A DNA stretch of 64,000 bases. Source: Anaerocolumna jejuensis DSM 15929. GTDB taxonomy: Bacteria > Bacillota > Clostridia > Lachnospirales > Lachnospiraceae. A program made the translations under genes and the position numbers. Below the pieces are notes generated by a model. That model did not search any database. It worked only from the letters and a program-made list of their open reading frames with translations, and was not told where the DNA came from. The stretch lies in the NCBI RefSeq assembly GCF_900142215.1, contig NZ_FRAC01000017.1:1-64000 (forward strand), in the 5' to 3' direction. Positions 26,266 through 35,181 of the stretch are shown in pieces (within the stretch, counting starts at the first letter, position 1; each line of letters begins with the position of its first letter).

Positions 26266-27223
26266 TGAAACAGAAAACAAATATTATGAGTTCTTATCTC
26301 GACTGTTACAAGACAGACGAACTTATAAGAAGAGTGATATTAATAAGTTGATAGGCAAGTATGTGCCAGGGGAACGTGATTTTGATGTGACAGATACTTT
26401 GTTTGCTGAAAGTGAAGGAGAAGAGCTGTTTTTTTATCTTAAGGATAATGAGTATGTTCCTATATTAGGGAACGACTTCCCGATTAGGAACGGAAGAATA
26501 GAACAAGAAGCGGCAAAGTCGCTTTTAGAAGATGAATATATTGAACAGTTTTTATCTAAAGAAAGTATTGATAAATTAAGAATGGCAACGACTGATATCA
26601 AAGAAGGCTGGTCCTTTAAAGATATCTGCAAAAAGAATATATTTGCAAATGGTGTAACGGATAATTCTCGCAAATACAGTCAGATAATTAGTATGCTCGG
26701 GACTGCTGTAAGGGAGCAAAGAGCAATTATTTATGATAATATACGACCTAATATATTTGAGTATAAAAATGTAACGGTTTTTCCAATAAAAATAGAGTTT
26801 TCTGTAAAAAATGATCAATTTAGAATTTGTGCGTACGAACCATCTCAGTATAGATTTATAAAAATGAATTTAGAAACCATGCAGAATATTAGATTGACAG
26901 ATGATGTATTTACTGAAGATTTGCATGCTGAATATAAAGAGTACCTAAAGGCTAATAAGAAAACAGTCAAATTAGATGTTGAACCTGTAAGTCATGTGAT
27001 AGAGCGATGCTTTAGAATCTTTTCATACTATGATCGGAAAGCTAGATATGATAAGGAAGAAAAAAAATACAGACTCGAAGTGTCATACTTAAAGGCAGAT
27101 GAGAACGAAGTAGTAAAAGATATTTTATCCCTGGGGGGATATGTAACTGTTATGGAACCTCGGCATCTGCAAAAAGAAGTTTATAGAAGAGTTTTAGCTG
27201 CAAGCAAATTATATGAAAAATAA
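26252..27223 (+). CDS. WYL-like regulator 2
   Basis: The 323-residue protein overlaps WYL 1 and looks like a diverged partner. FPIKIEFSVKNDQFRICAYE and YRFIKMNLETMQNIRL (about residues 175-225) are WYL-type strands, and the C-terminal part (YRLEVSYLKADENEVVKDIL) recalls the WCX extension. The N-terminus is not a clear helix-turn-helix. The pair may act as a heterodimer. A gap of 355 bases, with a weak hairpin, separates it from the vWA gene. Confidence 0.7.
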   Translation: MNLFDETENKYYEFLSRLLQDRRTYKKSDINKLIGKYVPGERDFDVTDTLFAESEGEELFFYLKDNEYVPILGNDFPIRNGRIEQEAAKSLLEDEYIEQFLSKESIDKLRMATTDIKEGWSFKDICKKNIFANGVTDNSRKYSQIISMLGTAVREQRAIIYDNIRPNIFEYKNVTVFPIKIEFSVKNDQFRICAYEPSQYRFIKMNLETMQNIRLTDDVFTEDLHAEYKEYLKANKKTVKLDVEPVSHVIERCFRIFSYYDRKARYDKEEKKYRLEVSYLKADENEVVKDILSLGGYVTVMEPRHLQKEVYRRVLAASKLYEK

Positions 27224-27354
27224 GTTCGCATAGTTTTTTTAATTCGGAAATAATCGTAATGTTTTATTCTTGGCATATAAAGAGAGAAAGCAGTATTAAA
27301 TGGAATACCGATATTCAACCGTATGTCCTACACATGGACAACATATTGAAAAAC

Positions 27355-27397
27355 ACGAGAAAAGTCATTTAATACCCTTTCTCTCGGCTTTTCTTTG
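27355..27397 (+). terminator. Weak terminator between regulators and effector operon
   Basis: CGAGAAAAG pairs with CTTTCTCTCG with one bulge, followed by GCTTTTCTTTG. The rest of 27224-27578 must hold the promoter of the seven-gene operon; TTGACT near 27518 is the best but unconvincing candidate. Confidence 0.45.
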
Positions 27398-27578
27398 TTA
27401 TTTCCCACTCTTCCTACTTTGTGTACTATTCTGTAAAACAACTTAGGAGCCTATATGAAGAAAGAAGTAGAAAATTTTTAAGGAAACCAATTGGTAAAGA
27501 TTAGTGATGTAAAAGAAATTGACTGTGTAGGAAGTGTTATTGAAATTAGGATTTTATACAAAAAGGAGGAGTATATTT

Positions 27579-28277
27579 ATGGGTTTAAATGATTTTAGTA
27601 TTACGAAAGAAAGAGCATTACCAATATTTATTCTTGCAGATACAAGTGGAAGTATGGAAGGTGAAAAAATTCAAGCTGTAAATAAGGCAATTCAAGAAAT
27701 GATTGTTACTCTTAGAAATGTAAATGATATTCGCGGAGTGTTTAAGATAAGCATTATTACTTTTGGTGAAGATAAGGTGACAGTTCAGCAATATCCAACA
27801 GATGTAAATGATCTTGAATTTGAGGAATTAAAGGCAGTAGGAAGAACCCCTATGGGAGAAGCAATTTCAGTTGTAACGGAACTTATTGAAGATAAGGAAA
27901 TAATTAAGTCAAAAGACTATCTGCCTACAGTTGTACTTATTAGTGATGGTTATCCAACAGATTATTTAGGAGGAACAAATGCAACAATAGATGATTATCT
28001 TAAATGGGAGCCGATTAAGAATATGCAGGAAAGCGAAAGAAGTAAAAAGTGTATGAGAGTTGCGATGAGTGTAGATTCATCAACAGACTTAAACATGCTT
28101 AGAGCCTTTTTGAATAATGGAAGCAAACCTATGTCAGCTGTGGATGCATCAGATATTGCAAAAGCATTCCAGTGGATAACAATGTCGTCAATTAACCGTA
28201 TGTCTAGCACAAATCCTAACGATATACAGAGCTTTTTAAAATGGGATGATAAAGACGAGGATGAAGTGATTATATGA
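27579..28277 (+). CDS. TerY-like vWA-domain protein
   Basis: The 232-residue product is a single von Willebrand A domain with a full MIDAS site: DTSGSM (Asp21, Ser23, Ser25), Thr90 in GRTPMG and Asp123 in LISDGYP. Such proteins (TerY) bind a metal ion and a partner and occur with a PP2C phosphatase and a kinase in the TerY-P triad described for tellurite-resistance and phage-defence loci. The ATG at 27579 follows AAGGAGGAG; the longer frame from 27534 has no ribosome site. Its stop overlaps the phosphatase start. Confidence 0.9.
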   Translation: MGLNDFSITKERALPIFILADTSGSMEGEKIQAVNKAIQEMIVTLRNVNDIRGVFKISIITFGEDKVTVQQYPTDVNDLEFEELKAVGRTPMGEAISVVTELIEDKEIIKSKDYLPTVVLISDGYPTDYLGGTNATIDDYLKWEPIKNMQESERSKKCMRVAMSVDSSTDLNMLRAFLNNGSKPMSAVDASDIAKAFQWITMSSINRMSSTNPNDIQSFLKWDDKDEDEVII

Positions 28278-29002
28278 TGATTTTTTATGATGAAGATAAA
28301 TTAATTCAATTTGCATATAGTGAGAGGGGTAAGCATCATATAGATTTGGGTCAAGAAAATCAAGATTCGGTTTATGTAGGAAAAGTAATTAACGGTACTT
28401 ATTGTGTGGTTGTCGCAGATGGTGTTAGTTCTTGCAAATGGGCAAAGAAAGGGTCGGAAGCGGCAGTTGATACTGTTAAGAATTTGGCAATGAAAATGTC
28501 TTTAGGTGAAATCGCAGTTAATGATAAGAATTCTATAAGACGTTTTGTTGTAACCGATTGGAAGAGTCATTTTGAATCAAAGTGGAACGATTATGGCACA
28601 ACACTCAATTTTGTTATTATCTGTAATCAAGATTTGGTCATAGGTCAAATTGGTGATGGACTTGTTCTAATTACTGTGGATGATGAAAATATTTTAGTTT
28701 CTGATATGGATGAGTTTTATTCAGTAGAAACATATGCATTAGCAGAAGCTGTTCTAAAAAGTTCATTTAATATTATTTGTAAAAAAATTAAAGGTAATGT
28801 TGTGGCAGTTGCCATGACGGACGGAATTGGAAAAGAATTAGATTTAGATACAATAGATGAATTTAAAAATTATTTAGTAGAACTTATAAAAGGAAACACA
28901 GAAACAAGGGAAAAAGAGATTGCTTCATGGATGAAGCACCTTAGAGAAAAGAATGATGATGATAAATCTCTTGGGATACTAGTATTGGAGGGATGGAATT
29001 GA
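28274..29002 (+). CDS. PP2C-family protein phosphatase of the TerY-P triad
   Basis: The 242-residue protein has the metal-dependent PP2C motifs in order: ENQDS (Asp31), VADGVSSCKWAKKGS (Asp49, Gly50), GTTL (109), QIGDG (125-129), MTDGIG (Asp183) and DDKSLG (Asp230). It would remove phosphate from Ser/Thr on targets of the neighbouring kinase. It overlaps the vWA gene by four bases and the kinase gene by ten, so the three are translationally coupled. Confidence 0.92.
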   Translation: MMIFYDEDKLIQFAYSERGKHHIDLGQENQDSVYVGKVINGTYCVVVADGVSSCKWAKKGSEAAVDTVKNLAMKMSLGEIAVNDKNSIRRFVVTDWKSHFESKWNDYGTTLNFVIICNQDLVIGQIGDGLVLITVDDENILVSDMDEFYSVETYALAEAVLKSSFNIICKKIKGNVVAVAMTDGIGKELDLDTIDEFKNYLVELIKGNTETREKEIASWMKHLREKNDDDKSLGILVLEGWN

Positions 29003-30435
29003 AAGATCTCGAAGGAATGATAATAACTTCAACATCAGGTCAGACGTATTTATTAACCGAGAAAGTAGACAAGCAAGGAGCACAAGGCATTGTCTATGAG
29101 GAGTCGACAGGAAAATTTATTATCAAATTATATAAGCGTGGTAATGAATATCAAAATAGAAATAGAATGAATAAGCTTGAGTGGCTGATTAAACAAAGTT
29201 ATCCGGACCAATTCATCAAACCATTAGATTTGTTTACAGAGCCTTATATAGGATATGCAATGGAAAAGGTGATTAATCATATATCACTGAATAAGTTGCT
29301 TGTGCCATCAAGGGAATTAACAATGTCTGAATGGTATAATGAGGAAACTGGTGGATTAAGAAGAAGATTATTTCTGGGACATAAAATTGCTATGCAATTT
29401 GCACTTTTACATGAATCAAATAGAGCATATTGTGATATTTCGGGAAACAATATTATGGTAAATAAAGATTCCAAAGTTGCATCTATTTGTATGATTGATA
29501 TAGATAACATATACATACCAGGTGGTGATTCAGGGAATATATTAGGAACATCTAGATATATGGCACCAGAGATAGTTACAAAACAAATGCAGCCAGATAT
29601 ATTTACAGATGATTATTCACTGGCAGTTATTTTGTTTGAACTTTTACGATGTGGACATCCCTATGTAGGGGATATGGTAGAAGATGGGACTCCTGAACAA
29701 CAGGAGCAAGCTTATCGTGGAATGTATCCATATGTTGATGAAGAAGATTCACCTAATTCATCGACGCAGATGCTTCCGGTAGAGGTTGTATTCACAAATA
29801 AGCTAGCAGATCTATTTTATAGAACATTTGTAAAAGGTAAGGAAAACAGGGTGGCAAGAACAACAGCAAGGGAATTTGCGTTGGCATGCTTAGAAGCATC
29901 TAATAAGGTTATGAAATGTAATGAATGTGGACATTGGCACTATGCTAGTCCGGATAAGGAAAGGAAATATTTTTGCCCTTGGTGCGATGAAGAAAACGAG
30001 AGACCAATCTTTCTTCAATTTAAGGATCGATACTATGTTGTAGATGCAAAGGAAAGAAACCGAATTATTTTGAAAGAAGAACCGGTTGAATCCTTTGTAT
30101 TGAGAGAAGAAAAGAATGCTATAACAAATAACTATATTTCGAATCTTTATATCAGAAGAGATAAGTTTTCGAAGCCAGTAGATCAGTACTTTGTAATTAA
30201 CAAGGCGAAGAATGGAAAATTCTATTTGCTTAATCCTAAAAATAGTATTCTTTATTTGCAAAAAAATGGTCAGAAGGAACGAATTCCAATTACTAAAGAT
30301 AACGATCAGGTAGAGATAGGCTATAAAGATAGATTGTTCTTTTCAGATATTGACATTAATATCTCAAAAGACCCAAATGCTGAGATAGACGAGAAATATA
30401 GAGGACTTGTATTTAGAAATGCAGTCTTCTTATAA
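28993..30435 (+). CDS. TerY-P kinase with zinc ribbon and C-terminal beta domain
   Basis: The 480-residue protein has an N-terminal kinase fold (about 1-300). Lys45 is in FIIKLYK, the catalytic loop is YCDISGNNIMV (Asp148, Asn153), the metal Asp is in CMIDIDNIY, and the activation-loop end is GTSRYMAPEI. A zinc ribbon follows (CNECG at 309-313 and CPWC at 328-331). A C-terminal beta domain (about 340-480) with YIRRDKF and FSDIDINI is FHA-like in character, but I cannot prove the fold. The HRD motif is degenerate (YCD). ATG 28993 touches GGAGGG directly, so TTG 28999 may be the real start. Confidence 0.88.
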   Translation: MELKDLEGMIITSTSGQTYLLTEKVDKQGAQGIVYEESTGKFIIKLYKRGNEYQNRNRMNKLEWLIKQSYPDQFIKPLDLFTEPYIGYAMEKVINHISLNKLLVPSRELTMSEWYNEETGGLRRRLFLGHKIAMQFALLHESNRAYCDISGNNIMVNKDSKVASICMIDIDNIYIPGGDSGNILGTSRYMAPEIVTKQMQPDIFTDDYSLAVILFELLRCGHPYVGDMVEDGTPEQQEQAYRGMYPYVDEEDSPNSSTQMLPVEVVFTNKLADLFYRTFVKGKENRVARTTAREFALACLEASNKVMKCNECGHWHYASPDKERKYFCPWCDEENERPIFLQFKDRYYVVDAKERNRIILKEEPVESFVLREEKNAITNNYISNLYIRRDKFSKPVDQYFVINKAKNGKFYLLNPKNSILYLQKNGQKERIPITKDNDQVEIGYKDRLFFSDIDINISKDPNAEIDEKYRGLVFRNAVFL

Positions 30436-30446
30436 GGAGGTTAACC

Positions 30447-33400
30447 ATGCAGGCACAAGACATAATATGGGGCGGTAATAATAAGTGTGAAATAAAAATT
30501 TTGAGAGATATCGGCACTTCTGCAGGAGATGTCATTGAAATTACATATAATTATATGAGTGATTCATATGAAGCAAAAAAAGATGGAAATTCATCAGCGA
30601 TTATTGTTTCGGAAGCAAGCAGAAGAACGCTTGATAATATATATCTTGATGGAAGTTCCTCAGCTACTATTGTAAGAGTTATTGATTGTGATGATTTAAA
30701 ACTCATCGTTGAAATAAAAGTATTTCAAGATATCATCAATTTTAATGCAATGCAGGGAATAGAGATTGAAGTAGGAGAAGAAGTAATTGCTAAAATGAGA
30801 GTTAAGGATAAGGAAAATCCTATTGGATATCTTTCTGATGCTTTCAAGTATAACGACATGCTCTTTGTAAAGGGTTATGGACGTAAAGGTGCGAATTTTA
30901 CTTTGCTATCAAAGGACAGAGTTCTTAATGTAACCCGGGTTGATAATGTGTATGTTGCAAGCAATCTTGTTAGGTATGATAGAAACAAGGCGGACTTTGA
31001 AAATTTATATATTTTAAAGGGACATATCTCATTTGTAAATGCAACTCAGGGTGCTTCAATATCAAGAGAAGTAACTGAACGTATGACGAAAATTGTGAGT
31101 GGTGGTGCCTATTTTGATATTTGGGATGCATATAATGATCTGGAACGCTTATTTGTACTTAAGCAAGCAACTGAAAATGGAGTTATGGAGTATACCAGCT
31201 ATGAGTGTACTTTGACGGACTGTTTTGAGTATAGATTTCATTTAAAGAGTTCATTTGAAGAACCATTTCCTGATGAAGCACAAATAGACAGTACAGACAA
31301 TGATGATATAAAAAAATTGGATCAGTTTGAAAATGCGGATCAGATAAAGAAACTGAATTCAATTCATGTTGGAACATTTGTTGAAATTGAAAACGATAAT
31401 ACATGTGTAATATATGATCGTACAAGCAGTGAGAGAAAGAAGATACCTAATCAAGGATACCTATATTATTCGGTAGTCGGAGATTCCGTAAGACTTATGA
31501 GACGTGAAAATGCAAGAAATTCAATCCTTGCAAGAGAATGTCCAATAAAAGATTTGGCTTTGATTGTTGATAAGGGTGTTAGTGTAGAAAAAACTAATAT
31601 TCATGAACAACCTATAACTAATATGCTGACGAGAAAATTTCCAGATAAGGTGTTTAATGAGAAACAAAGGGACGCAATTGAAGCAGCAATTAATACTCCA
31701 GATATAGCCTTGATTCTAGGACCTCCAGGAACAGGTAAAACAACCGTAATTAAAGCAATAATTGCAAGATTTGAAGAATATTTTAAAAAGCATAATGATA
31801 ATCAGATTCCACGAATCCTTGTATCAAGTTTTCAACATGAAGCGGTAGAAAATGTAATTGTAGGAGTAGATGGCAACGGTATTCCTTCTGAAAGAAAAGG
31901 TGGAAAACGTGACGAGGAAAACAAACAAACCCTTAATATAAGGGAATGGAGAAATAATGTCACAATAAAACTCGGAGAAAAGATAGACGAATTAACTGAG
32001 GGAATTGATTATTCGAAAGAGACTTTAAGAGATAAAGTATATGCGTGGGAGAAAAAGGGCAAAGAACCGGCTGCAGGTATAGAATTATTAAAAGATGAAT
32101 TGCAAGATAATCGCCTCAAACTATCGTCAGAACTAATAGCAGATATAACGGAACTCTTGAGCAGAACTTCATATACTTCAGCGTCACAAAAAGTTTCGCA
32201 GGAATGGGAAGAAGAGAAAGATGAGGAAAACAGCGCAATTCTCAATGCACAAAGGTTGACAACAAGCAGTTATGCTGACGATGGAAAGCGACAGATAATT
32301 AATCTGAAGGTGGCAATCTTTAATGGAAATATACATTGTTCTGATGGAACTGAATTTATTGATGCAGTGTTAAATTCAAAAGGTAAGGATGAAGAGGTTT
32401 TTAATAAATATGTAAAGATTGTTGAAAAACTAAAGCAGCAATATGTAAAACAAAAAACTGTTGCTACATCAATAGACAGTCTTACTTCTATTGAACAGTG
32501 TTTAAAGAGAATGGACGAGGAACTTAATCAGGAAAGATTGCAAAGGCTTGAAAACAGGGATGAGGCAACGGCGTACATCTTGCAAAATTATCTAGAATTA
32601 ATTCAGGACGAACATGAAATTCAATCTATTATAGATAAATATTCCAATATTACTGCCGCAACCTGTCAGCAAGCAATGGAAGTAGGAAGATTTGCATCCT
32701 CACATCTTTATGATTTGGTTATAGTGGATGAGGCAGCACGTGCTAATCCCTTGGATTTATTGATTCCAATGTCAATGGCAAAGAAGATTATTTTGGTTGG
32801 TGACTTCTTACAGCTTCCACATATGTTAGATCCAGAGGTAACGAAGCAGTTTGAAAATGACGAAAAGCTCGAAAGTTTAAATGTCTTAAAAAAGAGCTTG
32901 TTCCAAAGAATGTATGAGTCCTTTGATAATAAGCCGGCTAAGGTTACAAGAACCGTTCAACTTACAAAGCAGTTTCGTATGAATTCATTAATCGGTGATT
33001 TTGTAAATAGGGAGATTTATCAAAAGGAAAACTACCTGCTTGATTCGTCTGATGTAGATGATACTAAGAAACAAGCCAATTTGGGAATGTTTCATGACAA
33101 ACCACTTGTATGGATAGATGCAGATAAGAATCATTTTGGACTAGAAGAGGGACGACGTAGTAAGTATAGACCACAGGAAGCAAAGCTTTTAGTAGACGAA
33201 GTTAAGAGCGTATTGAAGATAGATATGAATAAAACGGTAGGAGTAATCTCGTTTTATAAGAAACAAACAGAGTATTTGGTTAAACTAATAAAGCAAGAAC
33301 TTACAGAAACACAACAGCTGCAAGTAGAGGTAGGAACTGTTGATGCTTTCCAAGGAAAAGAATTTGATGTTGTTTTTTTATCCTGTACGAGAGCAAATAC

Positions 33401-33590
33401 TATCGATATTGAAAATCAGCGTCAAAGAACAGGTCATTTACAGGATCGAAGCAGACTATGTGTTTCTCTTACTCGTGCAAGACAATTATTGGTTGCTGTG
33501 GGGGACAGAGATACAGTGGAATGCGTACCAATAATAGGAAGCTTAATTCAAGAATGTGAGAAGGGAGGTGGATACTATGAGCAAGCTTAA
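30447..33590 (+). CDS. Large superfamily 1 DNA/RNA helicase
   Basis: The 1047-residue protein has a beta-rich N-terminal region of about 390 residues, then an SF1 (Dna2/Nam7/UPF1-type) helicase. Walker A is LILGPPGTGKTT (425-432), Walker B is LVIVDEAA near 761, motif III/IV region is LTKQFRMNSLIG near 843, motif V is GTVDAFQGKEFDVVFLS near 966, and motif VI is SLTRARQ near 1010. The insert between Walker A and B (about 450-700) is long and coiled-coil-like. The AAGGAGGTTAACC ribosome site is shared almost exactly with the McrB-like gene downstream. It overlaps the next gene by 14 bases. Confidence 0.92.
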   Translation: MQAQDIIWGGNNKCEIKILRDIGTSAGDVIEITYNYMSDSYEAKKDGNSSAIIVSEASRRTLDNIYLDGSSSATIVRVIDCDDLKLIVEIKVFQDIINFNAMQGIEIEVGEEVIAKMRVKDKENPIGYLSDAFKYNDMLFVKGYGRKGANFTLLSKDRVLNVTRVDNVYVASNLVRYDRNKADFENLYILKGHISFVNATQGASISREVTERMTKIVSGGAYFDIWDAYNDLERLFVLKQATENGVMEYTSYECTLTDCFEYRFHLKSSFEEPFPDEAQIDSTDNDDIKKLDQFENADQIKKLNSIHVGTFVEIENDNTCVIYDRTSSERKKIPNQGYLYYSVVGDSVRLMRRENARNSILARECPIKDLALIVDKGVSVEKTNIHEQPITNMLTRKFPDKVFNEKQRDAIEAAINTPDIALILGPPGTGKTTVIKAIIARFEEYFKKHNDNQIPRILVSSFQHEAVENVIVGVDGNGIPSERKGGKRDEENKQTLNIREWRNNVTIKLGEKIDELTEGIDYSKETLRDKVYAWEKKGKEPAAGIELLKDELQDNRLKLSSELIADITELLSRTSYTSASQKVSQEWEEEKDEENSAILNAQRLTTSSYADDGKRQIINLKVAIFNGNIHCSDGTEFIDAVLNSKGKDEEVFNKYVKIVEKLKQQYVKQKTVATSIDSLTSIEQCLKRMDEELNQERLQRLENRDEATAYILQNYLELIQDEHEIQSIIDKYSNITAATCQQAMEVGRFASSHLYDLVIVDEAARANPLDLLIPMSMAKKIILVGDFLQLPHMLDPEVTKQFENDEKLESLNVLKKSLFQRMYESFDNKPAKVTRTVQLTKQFRMNSLIGDFVNREIYQKENYLLDSSDVDDTKKQANLGMFHDKPLVWIDADKNHFGLEEGRRSKYRPQEAKLLVDEVKSVLKIDMNKTVGVISFYKKQTEYLVKLIKQELTETQQLQVEVGTVDAFQGKEFDVVFLSCTRANTIDIENQRQRTGHLQDRSRLCVSLTRARQLLVAVGDRDTVECVPIIGSLIQECEKGGGYYEQA

Positions 33591-35169
33591 TGATAGAAAG
33601 GTCCTTTCTTTCAGAAGATTTGAAAGAGCTGATGCAGATACAGAAGTTACATATGACATTGCTTGGCCAGTAGAGGTAATAGAGTGCTATGCAAACAAAG
33701 TTACAGATGGAGAACTTGATGCACTGGCTGAAACAGTATTAGAGCTACTTAATGTTCCAGAAATGTCACAAAAGAAGATTGCTAGTCTTCTTTTGGTAAG
33801 TGAAGAGGTTGTAAAAAAGATTGTCTCAAATCTTGAAAGTAAAGATTATTATGCGGATAAGAAAGTTACAGAAGTAGGCAAAAATTATTTACACAACAAA
33901 GAAGTTGGTGAATTTACCAATGAAAAAGAATTTGGCAATATGTTTATTAGCATGATGGATGGAGAGGTTTTTCCATTTTTCTATCCAGGTAGATTACCAT
34001 GGACTGTATGGGATGAAGAGGCACACGCATTATCGTTTGATAGTGAAAGAAATTTTACTGGAAAAAGTACAAAGCAGGATTTAGATCTGATTGATAAGGT
34101 CAATCGAGCTTATCATAAGTTTGGAAAAATAAATAGAATGTCACAGGATAAAAGGCGTGATAACGATAAGCGAGAAATTGAGTATTACGAAGAAGAACTT
34201 GTAGAGAGGAATTTTAGTGAACCTGAAACATTGGCTGAAGTTGAGAAAATAAAAGCCATTGGGAATGCCAGAGTTAAGATTCTTGATACAGAACGTAGAC
34301 GCGTTTATATTAAGACTCGATTTACAGTAAAAAAGGCAGATCCAGAAAAGTTTATTGTAGAATCACCATTCCCTGTGAATTATACTCCATGGTATTCTGA
34401 AAGTTTTAAGAGGATGAGAGAAAATAATGAATTGATATATGATCCTGAACTCGAGGAACATGGGCTTGATTATTTTTGCGATGGTATAACTACAAAGTTT
34501 TATGCTGATTATCCTGAAATGCAGAGTAGTAATTTTGAGCAATATATTAGGGTTAATTTCCCTAATATGAGAGATACTTCGGCTGCACAGGCATTATTGG
34601 AGAAGTATCGAGAAGTATTTAATCTTAATATCCTTTGCGATGAGAAACATCAAGTCAAACGTCATACTGTGATTACAGAAAGTACAAAAGCAATTGAACT
34701 GATTTTAAATAATTATATTGCAAATACAGACAAGCAGAACATTGTGAAACAATATGAAACAGCAATTCGACGTCAAGAAGATATAGAGTCAATGCTTGAC
34801 AATTTTGGAATAACGAATTGTATTGCAAAAAACAAAGAACTGAACGCTATCGGGGTGAAGACCGGAACAATTATACAGAACATATCAATTTTTAATTCGT
34901 TCAGGAAGTATTCGGGCAAGACAGTACTAGAGAAGTATTACTATCTAATAGCGGAGTCATACTTTAATGAAAAATCAAGGTTCAGAAAACTTTTACTAAC
35001 AGAGGGAATAGATGTTATAAAGACTTTAGACTTTATCAATGATAAACGAAACAAGTATGGAGCACATAATGATGGAACAAAGCCTATGGAAATTCCAAGT
35101 CAGGATTTTATGACATTTCAGGAGTATTTCAAGAAGGCAACAGTTCTGCTAATTAACTATATGGACTAG
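33577..35169 (+). CDS. Unknown 530-residue protein of module B
   Basis: The protein starts with a conserved-looking segment RKVLSFRRFERADAD and TYDIAWPVEVIECYA, then a winged-helix-like part (about 45-110, MSQKKIASLLLVSEEVVKKI). A basic middle and a beta-rich part follow (RRVYIKTRFTV, FPVNYTPWYSESFKR). The end (about 440-530) with YYYLIAESYFNEKSRFRKL and NDKRNKYGAHNDG resembles an RloB/Abi-like helical or HEPN-type domain, with RNKYGAH recalling the HEPN R.xxxxH motif (RNKYGAH, near 503). I do not recognise the family. GGGAGG precedes the ATG. Confidence 0.65.
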   Translation: MSKLNDRKVLSFRRFERADADTEVTYDIAWPVEVIECYANKVTDGELDALAETVLELLNVPEMSQKKIASLLLVSEEVVKKIVSNLESKDYYADKKVTEVGKNYLHNKEVGEFTNEKEFGNMFISMMDGEVFPFFYPGRLPWTVWDEEAHALSFDSERNFTGKSTKQDLDLIDKVNRAYHKFGKINRMSQDKRRDNDKREIEYYEEELVERNFSEPETLAEVEKIKAIGNARVKILDTERRRVYIKTRFTVKKADPEKFIVESPFPVNYTPWYSESFKRMRENNELIYDPELEEHGLDYFCDGITTKFYADYPEMQSSNFEQYIRVNFPNMRDTSAAQALLEKYREVFNLNILCDEKHQVKRHTVITESTKAIELILNNYIANTDKQNIVKQYETAIRRQEDIESMLDNFGITNCIAKNKELNAIGVKTGTIIQNISIFNSFRKYSGKTVLEKYYYLIAESYFNEKSRFRKLLLTEGIDVIKTLDFINDKRNKYGAHNDGTKPMEIPSQDFMTFQEYFKKATVLLINYMD

Positions 35170-35181
35170 GGAGGTTAACCA

